Positions 26,039-39,692 of a stretch of DNA of 64,000 bases are shown one piece after another. The DNA lies in assembly GCA_036852015.1 (NCBI GenBank), contig JAANDG010000508.1, positions 43,285 to 107,284 on the forward strand. The letters run 5' to 3'. A model generated the notes under the pieces. It was given only the letters and a program-made list of their open reading frames with translations, made no database searches and had not been told where the DNA came from. This DNA is from Pelodera strongyloides (taxonomy: Eukaryota > Nematoda > Chromadorea > Rhabditida > Rhabditidae). The position numbers and the translations under genes are program-made. Within the stretch, counting starts at the first letter, position 1. Each line of letters opens with the position of its first letter.

Positions 26039-26499
26039 ATAAAAAAGACGAGTTTGTAGTAGTTACTGCGATCCTTTATCATCATTTTGCTTCGAGTTTA
26101 CTTGAATTTTGTAAAGAATAAAGAAAAATACTTTACCAAAAAAGAATAATTTGAATTCCAACTTATTGTCAGGGGGTGAACAAGTAGAAAAGTAGTTATA
26201 CTTAATTACCGCGGGATTATGAAACGTGTAGTGATCTGCCTGCAGACCCTTGCACTATATGTAAATATATAATATGCAGATATTTGCCGAAATAATTTGC
26301 ATACTTCCGATCGGGAAGCAGCTGTATGAACACGTTTCGTGATCCTGCTGTAGTTAAGTAGAACTACTTTTCTACTTGTTCACCCCCTGAGTTGGAATTC
26401 AAATTATTCGGCTTTGGTAAAGTATTTGTCTCCATTCTTTACTAAATACAAGTAAACTCGAAGAAAAACGACGATTTTGTAGTGACTGCGATCCTTTAA
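26039..26499. repeat. Foldback element with flanking direct repeats
   Basis: An inverted repeat pairs CGAGTTTACTTG near 26093 with CAAGTAAACTCG near 26452, and GGGGGTGAACAAGTAGAAAAG with CTTTTCTACTTGTTCACCCC further in. Outside it, both sides carry a similar segment in direct orientation, GTAGTTACTGCGATCCTTTA (left) and GTAGTGACTGCGATCCTTTA (right). An inverted core inside direct flanks is unlike the other foldbacks here. It is noncoding. Confidence 0.7.
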
Positions 26500-27090
26500 A
26501 CAAAGATCGATTCTTTATTTAATCTTTGTGTAAAATCTATGCCTAACAACCTCCAATTACGGGGATGTTACACTGACACCTCTCCCTTGCCACATGCGTC
26601 ACATTTACAAATATGCATATGAGGCAATCAGATAACGCACCGAATATTTTTGAGATACGCATAACTGTATGCTTACTATTAGTTGACTCTTAGTACTTGT
26701 GAGGGAGCGTCTTCTCACAACGCCCACCGCACAAAATACCTGCAAAATAAATACTTGTATCAAATATATCATCTGCTGGGTTCAATATGAAGTAAGGAAA
26801 ATGTAGATTGTTTAACGATGGGAAAAGAGAAACGGCAGGCGTGATTCGGAAATCGGGTATTGGGTATTGCAATATTGATCAAAAATTATACAGGAAAGCG
26901 AAGAAAGGTTTAGAAACAGGGGACGGTAAATGAGCAGAGGTGAGTATAAAGATAAAACGATAAATGGCGTCCCGTAATATCTACCGAATCCGCAGAAACG
27001 GCACAGATTGTGTACTGTAGGCAGAACAAGACAGCAGTGGCCAATCGCCGTGTGTATATAAACTAGAAATCGGGAGATGTCCAAAATTAC

Positions 27091-27531
27091 TTAAAGGGAC
27101 AGGCCCACGAGAAAAAGGTTTTCCTCAATTTACTTGCACAGAATGTCCGGAATTTCAGAAATATTACTGTGAAAACCGCATTTCTTTGCACCTAGAACTC
27201 GCAGAGTTGTTACCCAGCAAACTGTTCGGTCAGGTACCGTAGTGAGAATCAATTTTTGTGCTTTTAGGGCATTACAGTATTACATACGCATGTTATAATC
27301 GTAGGAATGATCTTCATTCGTTTAACCATTATTATTTGGAGAAAGAGTGCTAATGGACGGGTATAAACCGTAAAAACGTATTTTGACGTTACTGACCGAA
27401 CAGTTTGCCGGGGAATAACTTGGCGAGTTCTAGGCGTAAAGAAATGCGGTTTTCACAGTAATGTTTCTGAAATTCCGGACATTCTTTGCAAGTAAATTGA
27501 GGAAATTTTTTTTCTGGTGGGCCTGTCCTTG
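27091..27531. mobile_element. Foldback MITE of about 440 bp with TTAAAGGGACAGGCCCAC termini
   Basis: The left end TTAAAGGGACAGGCCCAC pairs with GTGGGCCTGTCCTT at the right. The arms also pair through ATGTCCGGAATTTCAGAAA, CACAGTAATGTTTCTGAAAT and CCGAACAGTTTGCCGG-like segments. It is noncoding, and its end sequence is close to the GGGTCGGGCCCA ends near 9588 and 29128. Confidence 0.85.
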
Positions 27532-27558
27532 AGCAAACAAAAAACTATATATGATAAA

Positions 27559-27729
27559 TTAAAGTGAAATACTGGCCGGTTTTTGAAACGTATCAGCATT
27601 CTTATGCAGCATATGAAAATAAACGTAAATTTTAATAAAAAATCGAGTAAATTCGAGCAAATTAGCATAAATACGTAAAACTACAGTTGTTCACGATGCA
27701 TTTCAAAAAGCGGCCGGTATTTCGCTTTC
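27559..27729. mobile_element. MITE, family B, second copy
   Basis: It begins TTAAAGTGAAATACTGGCCGG and ends CGGCCGGTATTTCGCTTT. It shares GCAAATTAGCATAAATACG with the copy at 16957-17138. The right TTAA is lost (TTTCG), so the copy is slightly degraded. Confidence 0.8.
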
Positions 27730-29344
27730 GTAGCGGCCCTCAAATCAGATTATGCTAACTCTTCCTTTTATTTGCAACATCCATCATTCCTGTCCATACC
27801 TTCATTTTTCGTTAAATATTTGTGAGCGGAAGTCATGCATTTAATTTCTGTTAACGATCTCGTTTATGGGGTGTTTATTGTATGGGACGGCAGTATTGTG
27901 TGCGCGGAGACGGGTCGTAAATCAAAGGTTGCGCCAGCTACAGTATTCTTTCACAATTCATTGGGCGACCTCAAAACCTGGCTCCGTCTCGGCTGGCGCG
28001 TAGCGCCCATTGTTGTTCATGCGTGCGCCGCGGTGAATAGAGATCATCCCTTAATACTCACCCACAATCCTCCTATTTTAAATTGTAAACGGCAGGGTGA
28101 GGAGACTGTAGACCAGTCATCAAAACAGAAACGAGAACTGTCCTACTTGTTCCACATGGAGTGCCATCGGTGTAACACAAAAAACGCTGTTGAAATAGAA
28201 GATTGATGTATGAGTCGGCCGACTACGGTATGAACATTAGAACCTGTTTTGCAAACTGTACACATGTTTTGAGTTGCAGCTGTGACGAGTGAGAGAGCGC
28301 AAAGGAAAGAAGTACTTGCTCGAGAATTTCTTTATTCAAAAATAGCACTTGTCGAAATCTCGGAAGGAAACAAAGGCCCCAAGAATCAGCGTATTGCGTT
28401 GGTAAGCAGAATCAAAGTAGTCAATTTTCTACAGTTGCATTTAGCGATAATGTGAATTGTGCCTCGGGACAAAAGAACGTTACCTTAGAAAAATTATCGG
28501 GTTCCCTTATCCTTATATGTTTGTTCAGCACAATCAGCTTTATGCATCTAAAAAAATAATAATTTGACTCTTCAACCAACCTAGAATGAAATGTTCCTAT
28601 TTCATTTTAATGAACCCCTTTCTTAGGTTCTTAATCGACTGTGAAGTATGTAGCTGTTTTCGGTATCTCCTATCTCTGTGGGACCAATATGCAAATTGTT
28701 CTTGCGTCATGGCTATGCAGTGCACCTGTCCTTCCTAGCAGTGTGCACTGTGCACGATACAGTCATCGCATACGGTTACGCAAACCGTGCTAATTGGCGG
28801 TTCACCTCCCATCCTTCCGGATTATATTCTCGGTTTCCATGAGCACGAAAACGGGAGAATAACCTCTGACCCTCGGGTTTGAAAGTCGACATAATTGCGT
28901 AACAAAAACCATGAGTAATTTGAATAACTTAGGACTAATTTTTGACTCTAATTGTAAGCCTAAAAACAAAAACAAAAATTGAAAATTTGAGCCGGTTCTA
29001 ATACAAGAACCTTTCCTCAAAATTAGCTAATAAGACAGACGTAGAGATACGAACGTTTGCTTTAATTAACAATCCATTTGACTTATAAATAAAACAATTT
29101 GGCGCCTAGTGGGCCCGACCCTTTAAGTCAGAATTAATTGTTTACAGTTCACACTATGGAACGGCCGGGTCTTTGGCAAAAACCTAATGATCTGCATAAG
29201 TGGATGGGGGTGAAAAATGCAGCACCAGCCTTCCTGAATTCCTGATGACCTTCGGAAGCTTAAGCGAGTTTTGTCATTGACTATTTTTGCCTAATTGGTT
29301 GTTGTTTGCAGTTCCGTTTACGGTGTACAATCCTGCTCTTTCCA

Positions 29345-29488
29345 TTAAAGCGAAATGCTAGCCCCTTTGGAAAATTTGCATATGATAAGCAAATCCTATG
29401 TATCCTATGCTAATTTTGTACGATTGCCGTGGACGATATGCAAATTTTCATATGCAAATTTTCCAAAGGGGCTAGCACTTCGCTTTAA
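29345..29488. mobile_element. MITE, family A, internally deleted copy
   Basis: The left 65 bases match the copy at 16789-16960, starting TTAAAGCGAAATGCTAGCCC, and the right end is GGGGCTAGCACTTCGCTTTAA. It is 28 bp shorter and its right arm has a different short duplication (TATGCAAATTTTCATATGC). TTAA borders both ends. Confidence 0.85.
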
Positions 29489-32400
29489 TGATTTGCTCAT
29501 TTACCATTTGTCATTAGGGTACTAAAATACAAAAAAAGAGTGTAGATTGTAGACACTCATGTAGATATTATAATATGTATTAGCAACAAACTTCCGAGTT
29601 TACTGTCAGTGACGACCTTGGAGCCCCGCAATAGAGGGAATTCCACCCCACTGTGAGCATTTCATAAAATTGTGTCAAATTTTCATGACATTTGCAAGAA
29701 AGTGCATTTTATTGAATTGTGCTATGCAAGTGTCTATACAGGCATTTGAGAACCAAAAAGTTAGAACATCAATTGTCACAGAATATTAAAATCAAAAGAG
29801 GAGAATGCCGAGCGTGACCAACTTTGCTAATATTAATCAGAACTGAGAGTTCGACCCACTATGTTTACAGTTACTTCGTTGCAAATTATATTATGATCAG
29901 GATCCACATAACCATACTTTGCCTATTTCTTGAATATATGTCTCAACCTAACGGAATAATTGTCGTAATGTAGTAGTATTTACCGTACTTTTTAGATTTA
30001 CCGTAATTTTTGAATATTTCCCAGAACTCTAAATGTATAGCAGAGTGCACGCGTCTCACCTGTACTAGTACTGTACCGAAGTGTCAGATACCCTCTTAAC
30101 CCAGTCGGTGTCCCTTTCCGATACAGAGCAAAACGGTAAAAGAGAGAGAAAGAGAATGAGAAAAACAGAGGGATAGGTGATAATCCCCAGCCACGCCGAC
30201 ACCCCCAAAGCCCTGGACGGTGAATCTCAGGCCGGCGCAGACTCAACTCCTATTTTATACATATCTAAATAAGCGTATGCAAATTGCCTGATGGACCAGA
30301 AATGAGAGTACTAAGGTTGGACGGACATAAGACATTTTTCTTCCGTCCTTCACAATTAAGTCCCCATTATGGCACAAAACTAATTTTAAGAGCAGGTAAT
30401 CAAGTGGTATTATTAGGCATGAATTTGACGTAGTATATGGTGTATCCGTATTGTGAGAAAACGAAGTCAGAATGTAGTTTCCAAAGATAGGTTTCAATTT
30501 TTTCCTGGTCCATTTGATATTTATTAAAATCAATCGTGTGTATAGTCGGCTGTAAATAGACAGAGAGAGAGACAGTTTTACTTTGTATACTCCCCTTACC
30601 AAACCCCTCTCTCTTCATCCCTCTATCTCCATTTCTTCTCCTACGCTATCTATCTGCTCTTCTCCTCTCCACCCCAATTTTCTCTCCGACCAAAACGAGT
30701 CCACCGGAATGGATTACGGTAGATGGGGGAAAGGGGAGTTGAGAGCGCAACATCGACGAATAATTTTCATCATCAATCAATACTTTCCTATCAATTCCAG
30801 ACCGTTCAAACAAAAGTTTTGTAATTTCGATCTAGCATTATGAAAGAAAATAGTATATCTCAATCGCAATTTCAAAAGTCGCCTTCTGTTATTTTTTTTA
30901 AAAATTAAATGGATCGTAGTGACTACAGTGGTTTCATTGGCTCCACGAACATCTCCTTCAGTAATCGGCACAAGAAAAATTTAATAGCACATGTAGAATT
31001 TATTCAAAGACTTACATAGTTTTTTTTTAAAGAACGTCAAGTGGTATAACAACTAGTTTATGAATTACAGCTACATTTTAACGTATTTATGCTCAGTGGG
31101 GTCGAATTGCGTTCGATTTTTTATTCTAACGATACTCATTTGCGTATAATGCATGGGAGTTGGGAATGCTGTTTAGAATACTTTCCAAAATCCGGCAGTT
31201 AGATCGCTTTAATTTATTTTTTGTTCTCTGTACTTTTCCAAAACCGGTAGATATATTGCTTTAAATTATTTCTTTCGCTTTAAATTATTTCTTGTGCTCT
31301 GGTAAACCTAAATAAATGGATAAGAAAGATTACTCCATGGGATGTTTTTGTGGGTCTCATAGGATATTCGATATAAAAGCTGACCGATTGGAATATTCAG
31401 GCAAATTTCGCATGCAGTCCGACTGAAACAGGGACACCGCGTGATTATTTTGCACTGCAAAGAAAAGTTAACCACCTTACACTTACAAGTACCTGCTCTG
31501 CATTTTTAAACTATTTTTAAACTAGGGATCTGGAGCGCTTTTACTCTATCCCGCTACAACTGATTTATCAGATATATTCACGAGAAGGGTGACCCCTATA
31601 CGAACAGCGAGACAGGGCGGATTAGTCATACCAAACAAAAATGTGTGCGAATATAAATACGAGTCGACGCGCAGACCGTATTTGCACGTAAATAGTCAGC
31701 TACAGGAAGGAAGTTGCTAAGGTCATAGTGAGATGACTACCGCATAAATAAAAAAAAATAAAAAATAACTCCAGTAACATAGCTCCATCAGACGCACAAA
31801 GGGTGCAACAAGAAAATTGTTTAAAAAGCTGTCAATTTTTATATGTGCAAGCATAGTTAGCCACAGAAAACCTGAAAAAATGGACGTGATTGAGTGTATA
31901 AGTTCCTTCTTTATTAATTGCTTTGATGTATTTATTCAGAAAGGAAAACGCAAACAAGAAACAACATGGCAAAAAAGACAAAACCTGGATAAACAGTGAA
32001 ATAAATAATGAAGTGAATCGGTATTTAAAGCACTGAATTCGTTCTACGCTAGCTTACATAATTTGAGAGCATATGTGTGCATTCCCATGAGCCGCAAAAT
32101 AGTCAGCGACTACTGACTACGCCATTACGCTGTCCTTTCGGAAATAGATGGGTAGAACAGAAAGTATTCGGCAACATAACAACATAAAATATGCGACTGT
32201 TTTCTGTGAAGGAAAACTGAATAGTGGGCATTCTCTCCTGGCGGTTGCCTACACGACAGTGAATCATGAAGGGGTATTGGAGGGGATTTCAACGCTAGTG
32301 TCGCTCTGTACACGATCAACTAAATTCGGTCGGTCAACATTAACAGAGTGAATGTGAATGCCACAATCGGCTTATTGCACTAGGCCTGCACACATAACCG

Positions 32401-35400
32401 TGAGACTTAAACATAATTCTTGTCGCAGGGAGAATCCAGAGTTCTAGAGGAAATGATATTTTACAGCACTCTCCCCACATGGAAGTGCTGGGGTGGGGAC
32501 CAAGCTATGGTAAAGGAAAGATTCACTCCAAAATAATAATCAGAATTGTTGCATTAAATGAAAGTCGGGAAAGAACTGGTTGCAGTGACAATAACTATGA
32601 ATTATGACAGTTCTAGCACAAGAAACCTATCCACATAAAGACAAAAAAAAACCCCGGAGAATTGCACCAAACCTAGCGCACATTTTTGCTTGTCGCCTCA
32701 TAGCATGAGATAGCAGTGGGTCTGGCAGTAGAGGACCCCTGAAAATACGTCCCTTCAATCCTTTCCTAGCCGGCTCATCGTATGAGCCCCTTGATACGCT
32801 TTCTTTTGGGCGGCCGTCTTACTTTATTTATGTCTTTATTTCACTTGCGCTCAACTGCGCAAAAAAACTTATATAAAAATGTTGGGATTTTTTTTGCATA
32901 ATACGTATTATGAAAGTAGCAAGTTGTCCCCCACCATTACATTATATGGATATGGACAAATCTAGGATCGGCTAGTATTGGGTTTCAAAAATAAATGGAA
33001 GGTGGCACATTTTTTATAATTATAATTATAATTTATTGACACATTATATAAAGTATATAAGTGTGCATCATATAAAATGATGATGAGAAGGTTGACAGTG
33101 TATGAACTCCTTAAATTGAGAATTAATTTTTCATGTCGATGTTTTAAATTGGTAGTGAAGTGTAAATTAATATGATGATGCCACACGTCTCCATTGACCT
33201 CTTCTGTTCGCGGTTGTCAACCAGCCCGTGGACAGATTGGCATACCATCACGTGTGCCGCCCTTTTGATTTATACCGCACAATGAAGTGACAGCGTTCTA
33301 ACACCACTCATCAACCATCTCTTATAGTCTATTATATTTGTTTATTCTCCCTGTCTCTCCCTGTCATGCATATCTGCCTCTTCATATCACCGACAACTCT
33401 TAACTTGGTAGTGACTAGTTTACAGAAAGGATTAGCATACAATCAGAAGAGAATACAGCGCTTTACAGTTCCCTCAAGGACGGATGGTACACTCAACATT
33501 ACTTCTGTGTTCAGTAATGCTAATTTTCGCTCTTTGTAAAATCCGGCTCGAGGGATGGAATATGGCCGAAGAACAGGCTCGGGGCAGTCGAAGCTTACCA
33601 GTAACGATAATTGAACTGTATTTTTGTAAAGCACGTCTAGTACGGATTGAAGTTAAAGACATGGGAATAGTCGCTAGTTCGTACCAAAAGTACTTGTTGT
33701 GAAATTTTTTGCACACATTTGACAATTTTCAATTGTTCCAATCCTGCTAGTGGACGGAAGGAATTGAGAACCTAGCATAGAAATAGTCGATTCAAGAATA
33801 TGTACTGTGCTACTTACGAAATATTTATTATTGGCTAACAAATATATAGGAACGGGATAATCAGGGAATCTTAAAATCAAAGCTTTTCTATTTCGTTCAT
33901 GTCCATTAGGCAATTGCTTGCTGTGCACTCTCTCTGTGCACAACGTTCTTTATGGTTCCCTCTATCACTACATTGCCATATCCCATATTATTCTGAAGTC
34001 CTAATCCATAGGGCCCTTTCCAAACATTTGTGTATTTTTGGCAACGGGATACTGTATATTAAAGACGCGTGCAATCAGAGGAGTAGAATCCGATATCCGG
34101 GATTATCCGCGGATAACATTCTGATATTCCATTTGTATGATTAGCAAACTGGAGGCGTTACCACTTCGTAACTGTTTTCATGTATAAAATGGAATGTAGA
34201 CTAAGTTGGAAATTTCACACCGTTAAGGAGGCTGTTTCTGAATATACGGTATACGCTCTGCACACAATCACATGAATAGCTGCACCGCACCAGCCCTTAC
34301 ATCGTTTCTGGCCAAAAAGGTAAGTAGCACTGATCTGGTTATCTGGTACTTACGAAAGGATTAGAATGTTAGAATAAGCTGGAAAAATATCTGTATCTGG
34401 TTAAAGCTAAACAGACTTTCAGGTATCACAATTCATAATGAGCGCCCCTCTCGTGATTGTTGACATAGTATTGCATAAGTGTGTCTGTGTGCCTTCTTAT
34501 GTTAATGGCATCCGCGTGGGAACTTCTTGACTGCCAGGCCAGAGTGTCAATCCTTTCACACACTCTTTGTGGGTATATTATGTAAATGAGATGCTTTCGA
34601 AATTGCCGGTTTAGAGAAATCTATTGGGAGTCACATAGCAAAACACTAGAAATTCGTTTTATAGGAGATTTACGGACCATGCCGCGTAAAACCATTGTGT
34701 TTTCGCCGATAACACAAGAAAACGGGCTTATACATACTGACAATTTTAGGAGTACCATAGAGGATAAAATATAAGGCACAAATGCGCATAATTTATTTCT
34801 TAGCGTCTAATGACCGAAATCTAATGGTAAGTCTTGTGATGAGTGCTTTCACCGCTCGACATTTTCTCAAAATAAAAAAAAAATGTTTTTTTTTTTTTTC
34901 GACCAAACTCCCAAAAAATTTTTTTCGGCGCACTCCTTTCTTTGTATTTACTCTTATCACGGAATCTATTCATCGCGTTATTAGAGCCACAGGTGTATCC
35001 ACAGTAATCCATCTGTAATCTGCTAATCGACTTTTGGGATTGGACATGGTCCTCGCATACGTCCATATCCATTAGTCTAATTGAAAAATGGAAAAGTAGA
35101 CTCTGATGATGCGTACAGAGGGTGCTGGTCTATCTCAATGTTAACATACATTGCAAGCTGAAAAACCGTTTTCGGTTGCTCCCTTTCTGCTTCACTTTAT
35201 AACCTTGGGCGAAAATATAGAATGGGACGAGTTTGCAATGCTTCCTGAAGCGTGCCCCGGCTACCGTAATTCACTCACGTATAAACAATTAGCTCAGCAC
35301 GGTGTTCTGTAGCTAGTATGGACACGCCCACAGTCTTCTATTGGCTGTAGGATTGCGAGAGGCGTGGTTTATTCGGAAGTTCGCCTTTCACGAAAGAGAG

Positions 35401-37084
35401 GACGAAAACAGTGTAGACAATCGAGAGTACCTTTACTGCGAAGACATCAGCGAGTGTGTGTAAGAAGAGGACCGAGGAATTGTGGGTCTAGTTGTGGGTG
35501 CACTCGCATTGGATGTGCATGCAAATCGCATTGAGCAGGCTCAGGCGGACTGTAGTGGCTGGCTGATCGCTCCAATACCTGCGAGCGCATTTTATCTCTC
35601 TCCCTCTCTCTCTCCTTTCTCTGTCCATACTCATCCCTACTTAAATTAATTCCAGTACGGGTTTTAAGCGTAATCGGGGGCAGATCGAGCAGCTTACTCT
35701 CAGCTAAGGCCTTCGATCCTCATGAATGACCAACAGATTAATGCGATTGACTCAGTACCTACACAATGGCATGCCTTCTCTGTGACCACCCAATGAACTA
35801 ATCATGGATCATCCGTAAACCTACCATGCAGCATAAACATGTGTTTTCACAGTTAATGTGAAGAACTGATTCGCGCTCTTTGAACCCTGAAATCTAAAAG
35901 AGTAAACGCTAACAATAAGTGATTAGGTAATCTGAGGTCCAGTGTGAAATAAAATCACCACCCATGAACTTCAACAAGTGAGATCTTATATTATTGAGAC
36001 ATTAACGGTCCAGGGTCCGACTTGTCTAATTAAAAAATTAATGAATCATGCAACTTCATAACATAAATTGCCCGTTTTCTCAAAGTGTATTTACAATTTA
36101 AAAACGTAAGAAACGAAATTCACTTACAAATGATTTTCTAAAGATTAGTTCGCATCGAGGTACAGTAGCCTAAACCCAAAAATTCGCATCTGAACTTGTC
36201 AAAACAAAACTCAACAGAACATGTCAAGCATAGTATTTTATGCTTAAATCAGCATTTTTGCGATACAGCTGCGGTCTATTTCTTTTCATTCTCTTTTGCT
36301 TCTACTATTCCCGATTGTGGAGCATTGTGAAACCGGGTTTTCACACTAATGATTAATTATTGCTCACTTTTCCCATAAAAATTGGAATAACTTTTTTTTG
36401 TTCTCTTTGGACTTGTCCATTGTGAGAATAAAAGGTGTGAAACGTAACATACCCTCAATCAGATAAAAATCTGGTGATTACAATTTCTGTGCCAGCTTTC
36501 TGTGATAAACGTATTATAAATACATATTGTGTCGAATACGGTATAGTGATAACGAGATCAACCAGGCAAAACCCGTTTCGTGTTAACTGTTTCGTTCTGA
36601 AACCGTGCTTGAATTTATACATTATTTACATTGTTTAATATACATTATTTACATTGTTTTGCATTGATTACCTTTGAATAGTTATTCACTACTGTGTTTT
36701 TTTCGTAAAGCAGCAAGGTTAAGTCCGTAGCTCTATAAATCAAGCAATGTTTCAAATTATGCTGCATATTATTTCCTATCCAGCCGGTTCTTTACGTATT
36801 TCATTTTCACGCAAATAAATAGAGATGATCCGGGTTCTGAAACAAAAGTTTATTATATTTTTTTAACTTTATTTTACCTTCGTATATTCATACCTGCTAT
36901 CACTACTTCAAGTTATACATTGATTTTCGTTGTGACTTCCTGCTTCTCGTTCAACACGGTTTTCTTACAGAAACTATTCTGCTTCTTCATACGTACTAAA
37001 ACAGTTTACAAGTGACTATTCTCACCTACTTGCATTTATTTGGAGTGTTTGTGACCACAGTTGAACTGAGCACATCTATAAACG
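29489..37084. other. Gene-free stretch of about 7.6 kb upstream of the homeobox gene
   Basis: No protein family was recognised on either strand. The composition is AT-rich with simple CT-rich patches (about 30600-30680 and 35591-35626). The part from about 35240 to 35580 is less AT-rich, has GC-box-like GACACGCCCAC and GAGGCGTGG motifs, and could be regulatory for the homeobox gene, but this is only inference. Confidence 0.45.
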
Positions 37085-38582
37085 ATGAGTGGGAGTCAAC
37101 AGACAACCGAACCATGGGCACAATACCTTTCGGTAATCTTTACTTGAGCACTTTCCTTTTACATCTCACCGTCCTCTAGTACATGGGAAATGGAATTCCG
37201 CAACACCATGAAAACCTGTGCATTATTTTGTCAAATAACGAAGTTCTTCTACAATTATTTATAGATTATTGTATGTTTTTTTCAGCCGATGTCCTACATT
37301 CCGTCAGTTTCTTCTGCTCAAGGAGCGCAGATGTCGTCCATGGCTAACATGGCAGCCACATATCTGGGCAAGAATGCCGCCTATGGAGCACCTCACTTTG
37401 GCTTCCCAACACCACCCACACACTCCTTCCTTCCCGCCGGAATGGGTTACATTAGTGGAATTGGAGGCGATTGCCAAAACGGCACACTCGCATGGGGAGC
37501 CGGAAGTGCACCTCCTAGGTTTGACTCCATTTATTACCTTATACGTTTCGGATTGTTAGATATAAATGCCTGCCTCCTCCCCCCCCCCCAATGTTCTTAA
37601 TTCTCGATACACTTGGATGTTTATAGGAAACAACGTCGCGAACGCACTACCTTCACTAGATCGCAGCTGGAAATTCTGGAGAGCTACTTCAGCAAGACCA
37701 GGTATCCGGACATCTTCATGCGCGAGGACATGGCATTGAAGATTCAATTGCCAGAGAGCAGGGTTCAGGTTTGCAGTTTCCCTCTATACGCATCATCGCT
37801 CTTAGCACTTATCTGATCAAGACAGCCTCTCCTCTGTTCATTCCTGCAGTCATAAGTACTGTGGAACACAACCAAAAATCGATTCGTATCGTGGGGAATT
37901 CGGGGATGCAGTCTAGATACCGTAATCCGCGAGGACAAACAGTGCGCGCCGGGCAATCAATTTCGCTCTCTTTTTTCCTCTATCTCTATCTTTCTCGGCG
38001 CTCTCGCCTACACTAAGGATAGTTGAATGTGTCCGGCCACAAAGAGACGCAACCAAGAAAAAGAAGGAGGAAAATGAAAAATAGAGTGTATTGTTTACTT
38101 GGGGGCAGCTGGCGGACAGCAGGAAATCGTGGGACACTGATAAAAAGTTTGGGGACTTTGAATAGCTAATTGTAATGTAAGGCACACCAAGAGGCACTGA
38201 CTTCCCAAGTTTGCCTTGATCATCCTAATATTCCACATGACAGATATTCCATAATTGCAGGTGTGGTTCAAGAACCGTCGTGCAAAGGCACGCCAACAGA
38301 AGAAGGCTCAACAACAGACGCAGCAGGCTATTTCTACTACGGGATCGTCTTCTGTAACGTCGACCAATTCAGCCAACAGTTCTGAGACGAATAGCAATAG
38401 TAACTCCACTGAACCATCCATTGAGGTAAACTTTGATTGGCGGCTTCCACCAATGTGCACGCATTAATTTACAATCCGATCTCTTAATGTGGGCAAGATC
38501 TCGGAAAAGAATAAATACATTACATAACGATTGGATCGGTTCGATCTCATTGTCTTTATCTTCACTTAGGTGAACATTTACA

Positions 38583-38652
<70 letters not shown>

Positions 38653-39627
38653 AAAAAAGAAAGTTTAATTTACGCATGTATGTTAAAAAAACCGAAATAT
38701 GTTAGATCTCATTTGTTAACTTTAGATAAAGACGGAAGAATGTAGTGAGTCAGTTCTGTCGGAACATTCGGCAACTTCGCCTTCTGAACCACTCCCGGAG
38801 ACAAAACCCTTGGCCGGCTCAACTTCTTCGGATATTCAGAGTTCGACTTATCTCAACACTGCGGTGAATGGATACAAGTACGTTTATTATCGAAGTCATA
38901 AATTAGTTCAAGAGGCAAAACATAATTCCAGTAGTTTTGGCTCTGCTTCTCTTTAGGGGCCCAAATGAGAGATAAGGGTCGAATGAGAATATCGATGAGC
39001 ATTTTGACCATTCTCTTTCAGTAGGCTAAAGACCGACCTACAGTTGCTAGCATGTGGCCAGAAATCGTTTTGTGCAAATCCCTCCGTACCAGCGCAAAAA
39101 GTAATCGACAGTTCCATTAGAATGACCCTAGCGTTGAAAAAAATATTTCCGGCCCTTCATTTAGACCCGAAAAATTGTGGACCTCTTATTTTCATTAGGA
39201 CCCTATTTCTCATTTGGAGCCCTAGAGCCTCAGCCTTAACTGATGCTGTTCATCTAAGATACATGCCCATCAAGTTTGCTGCGTGTGCGTCACCCGATCC
39301 CAGACGCTTCTCCTTTGCCCGTTTGATACATTTAAATTATGTGTTTGTGATGCTCTCATTTGCAATATTAGATCATTGAACTAGAGATGAAATAACCAAT
39401 TAGGTAAATTATGGAAAAACTAATATTTTACAAGAAATACACCGAAACAACCTGATATCCTTAATTTTAGTGGTCAGAACTTGACGACTGCGAACGCTTA
39501 CGCAAATTATGCCTACAATGGAAGTGCTCCCGCAGGGCTGGACCAGTACTTTCAGTACCAGAATGGATCAGCTGCTGCGGTGTATGGCACCAGTGAGCAG
39601 TGGATGTTCGGTGGAAAGATGGGTTGA
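37085..39627 (+). CDS. OTX/OTD-class K50 homeobox transcription factor, 6 exons, 298 aa
   Basis: This is a nuclear DNA-binding protein of the orthodenticle class; the nematode relatives ceh-36, ceh-37 and ttx-1 specify sensory neurons. Exons: 37085-37132, 37286-37518, 37627-37768, 38261-38425, 38726-38877 and 39471-39627, all phase-consistent. The homeodomain covers about residues 96-155: [20 protein letters not shown], then [13 protein letters not shown], then [19 protein letters not shown]. Lysine at homeodomain position 50 (WFKN) predicts TAATCC-type binding. Position 56 is Ala where animal OTX has Cys. The homeodomain is split by an intron right before VWFKNRR. The N-terminal region is short with a Met/Ala/Pro-rich stretch ([18 protein letters not shown]). 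The C-terminal region is Gln- then Ser/Asn/Thr-rich and ends in a Tyr/Asn-rich tail ([19 protein letters not shown]). The choice among ceh-36, ceh-37 and ttx-1 cannot be made here. Confidence 0.96.
38585..38647 (+). repeat. 63-bp T homopolymer in homeobox intron 4
   Basis: An uninterrupted run of T between exon 4 and exon 5 of the homeobox gene, ending 78 bases before the exon 5 acceptor. It could be the A tail of a minus-strand retroposed sequence or a slippage expansion; no retroposon body was recognised next to it. Confidence 0.9.
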
Positions 39628-39686
39628 TTCTGACTAAGGTCATCCCATAATATAATTACAATTATTGGCTAACATTTTGTGCTGTG

Positions 39687-39692
39687 AATAAA
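39687..39692 (+). terminator. AATAAA polyadenylation signal of homeobox gene
   Basis: AATAAA within GCTGTGAATAAACAGG, 60 bases after the TGA stop; the only canonical signal close downstream. Confidence 0.7.

Noticed and set aside
27835..28206. 123-codon ATG open frame, plus strand
   Set aside because: No recognisable domain and no splice context. It is GC-richer than its surroundings, but could be part of an old repeat. It was not called as a gene.
33484..33702. 72-codon ATG frame with a hydrophobic start (MVHSTLLLCSVMLIFALC)
   Set aside because: It has a leader-like start, but no family, no clear promoter or poly(A) signal, and overlapping antisense frames of similar length. The support is too weak.
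35005..35010. TAATCC (K50 homeodomain site) upstream of the homeobox gene, as an autoregulatory site
   Set aside because: A single six-base match 2 kb away is expected by chance; there is no cluster.
37769..38260. Open frames inside homeobox intron 3
   Set aside because: They lie between two phase-matched homeodomain exons and are intronic.
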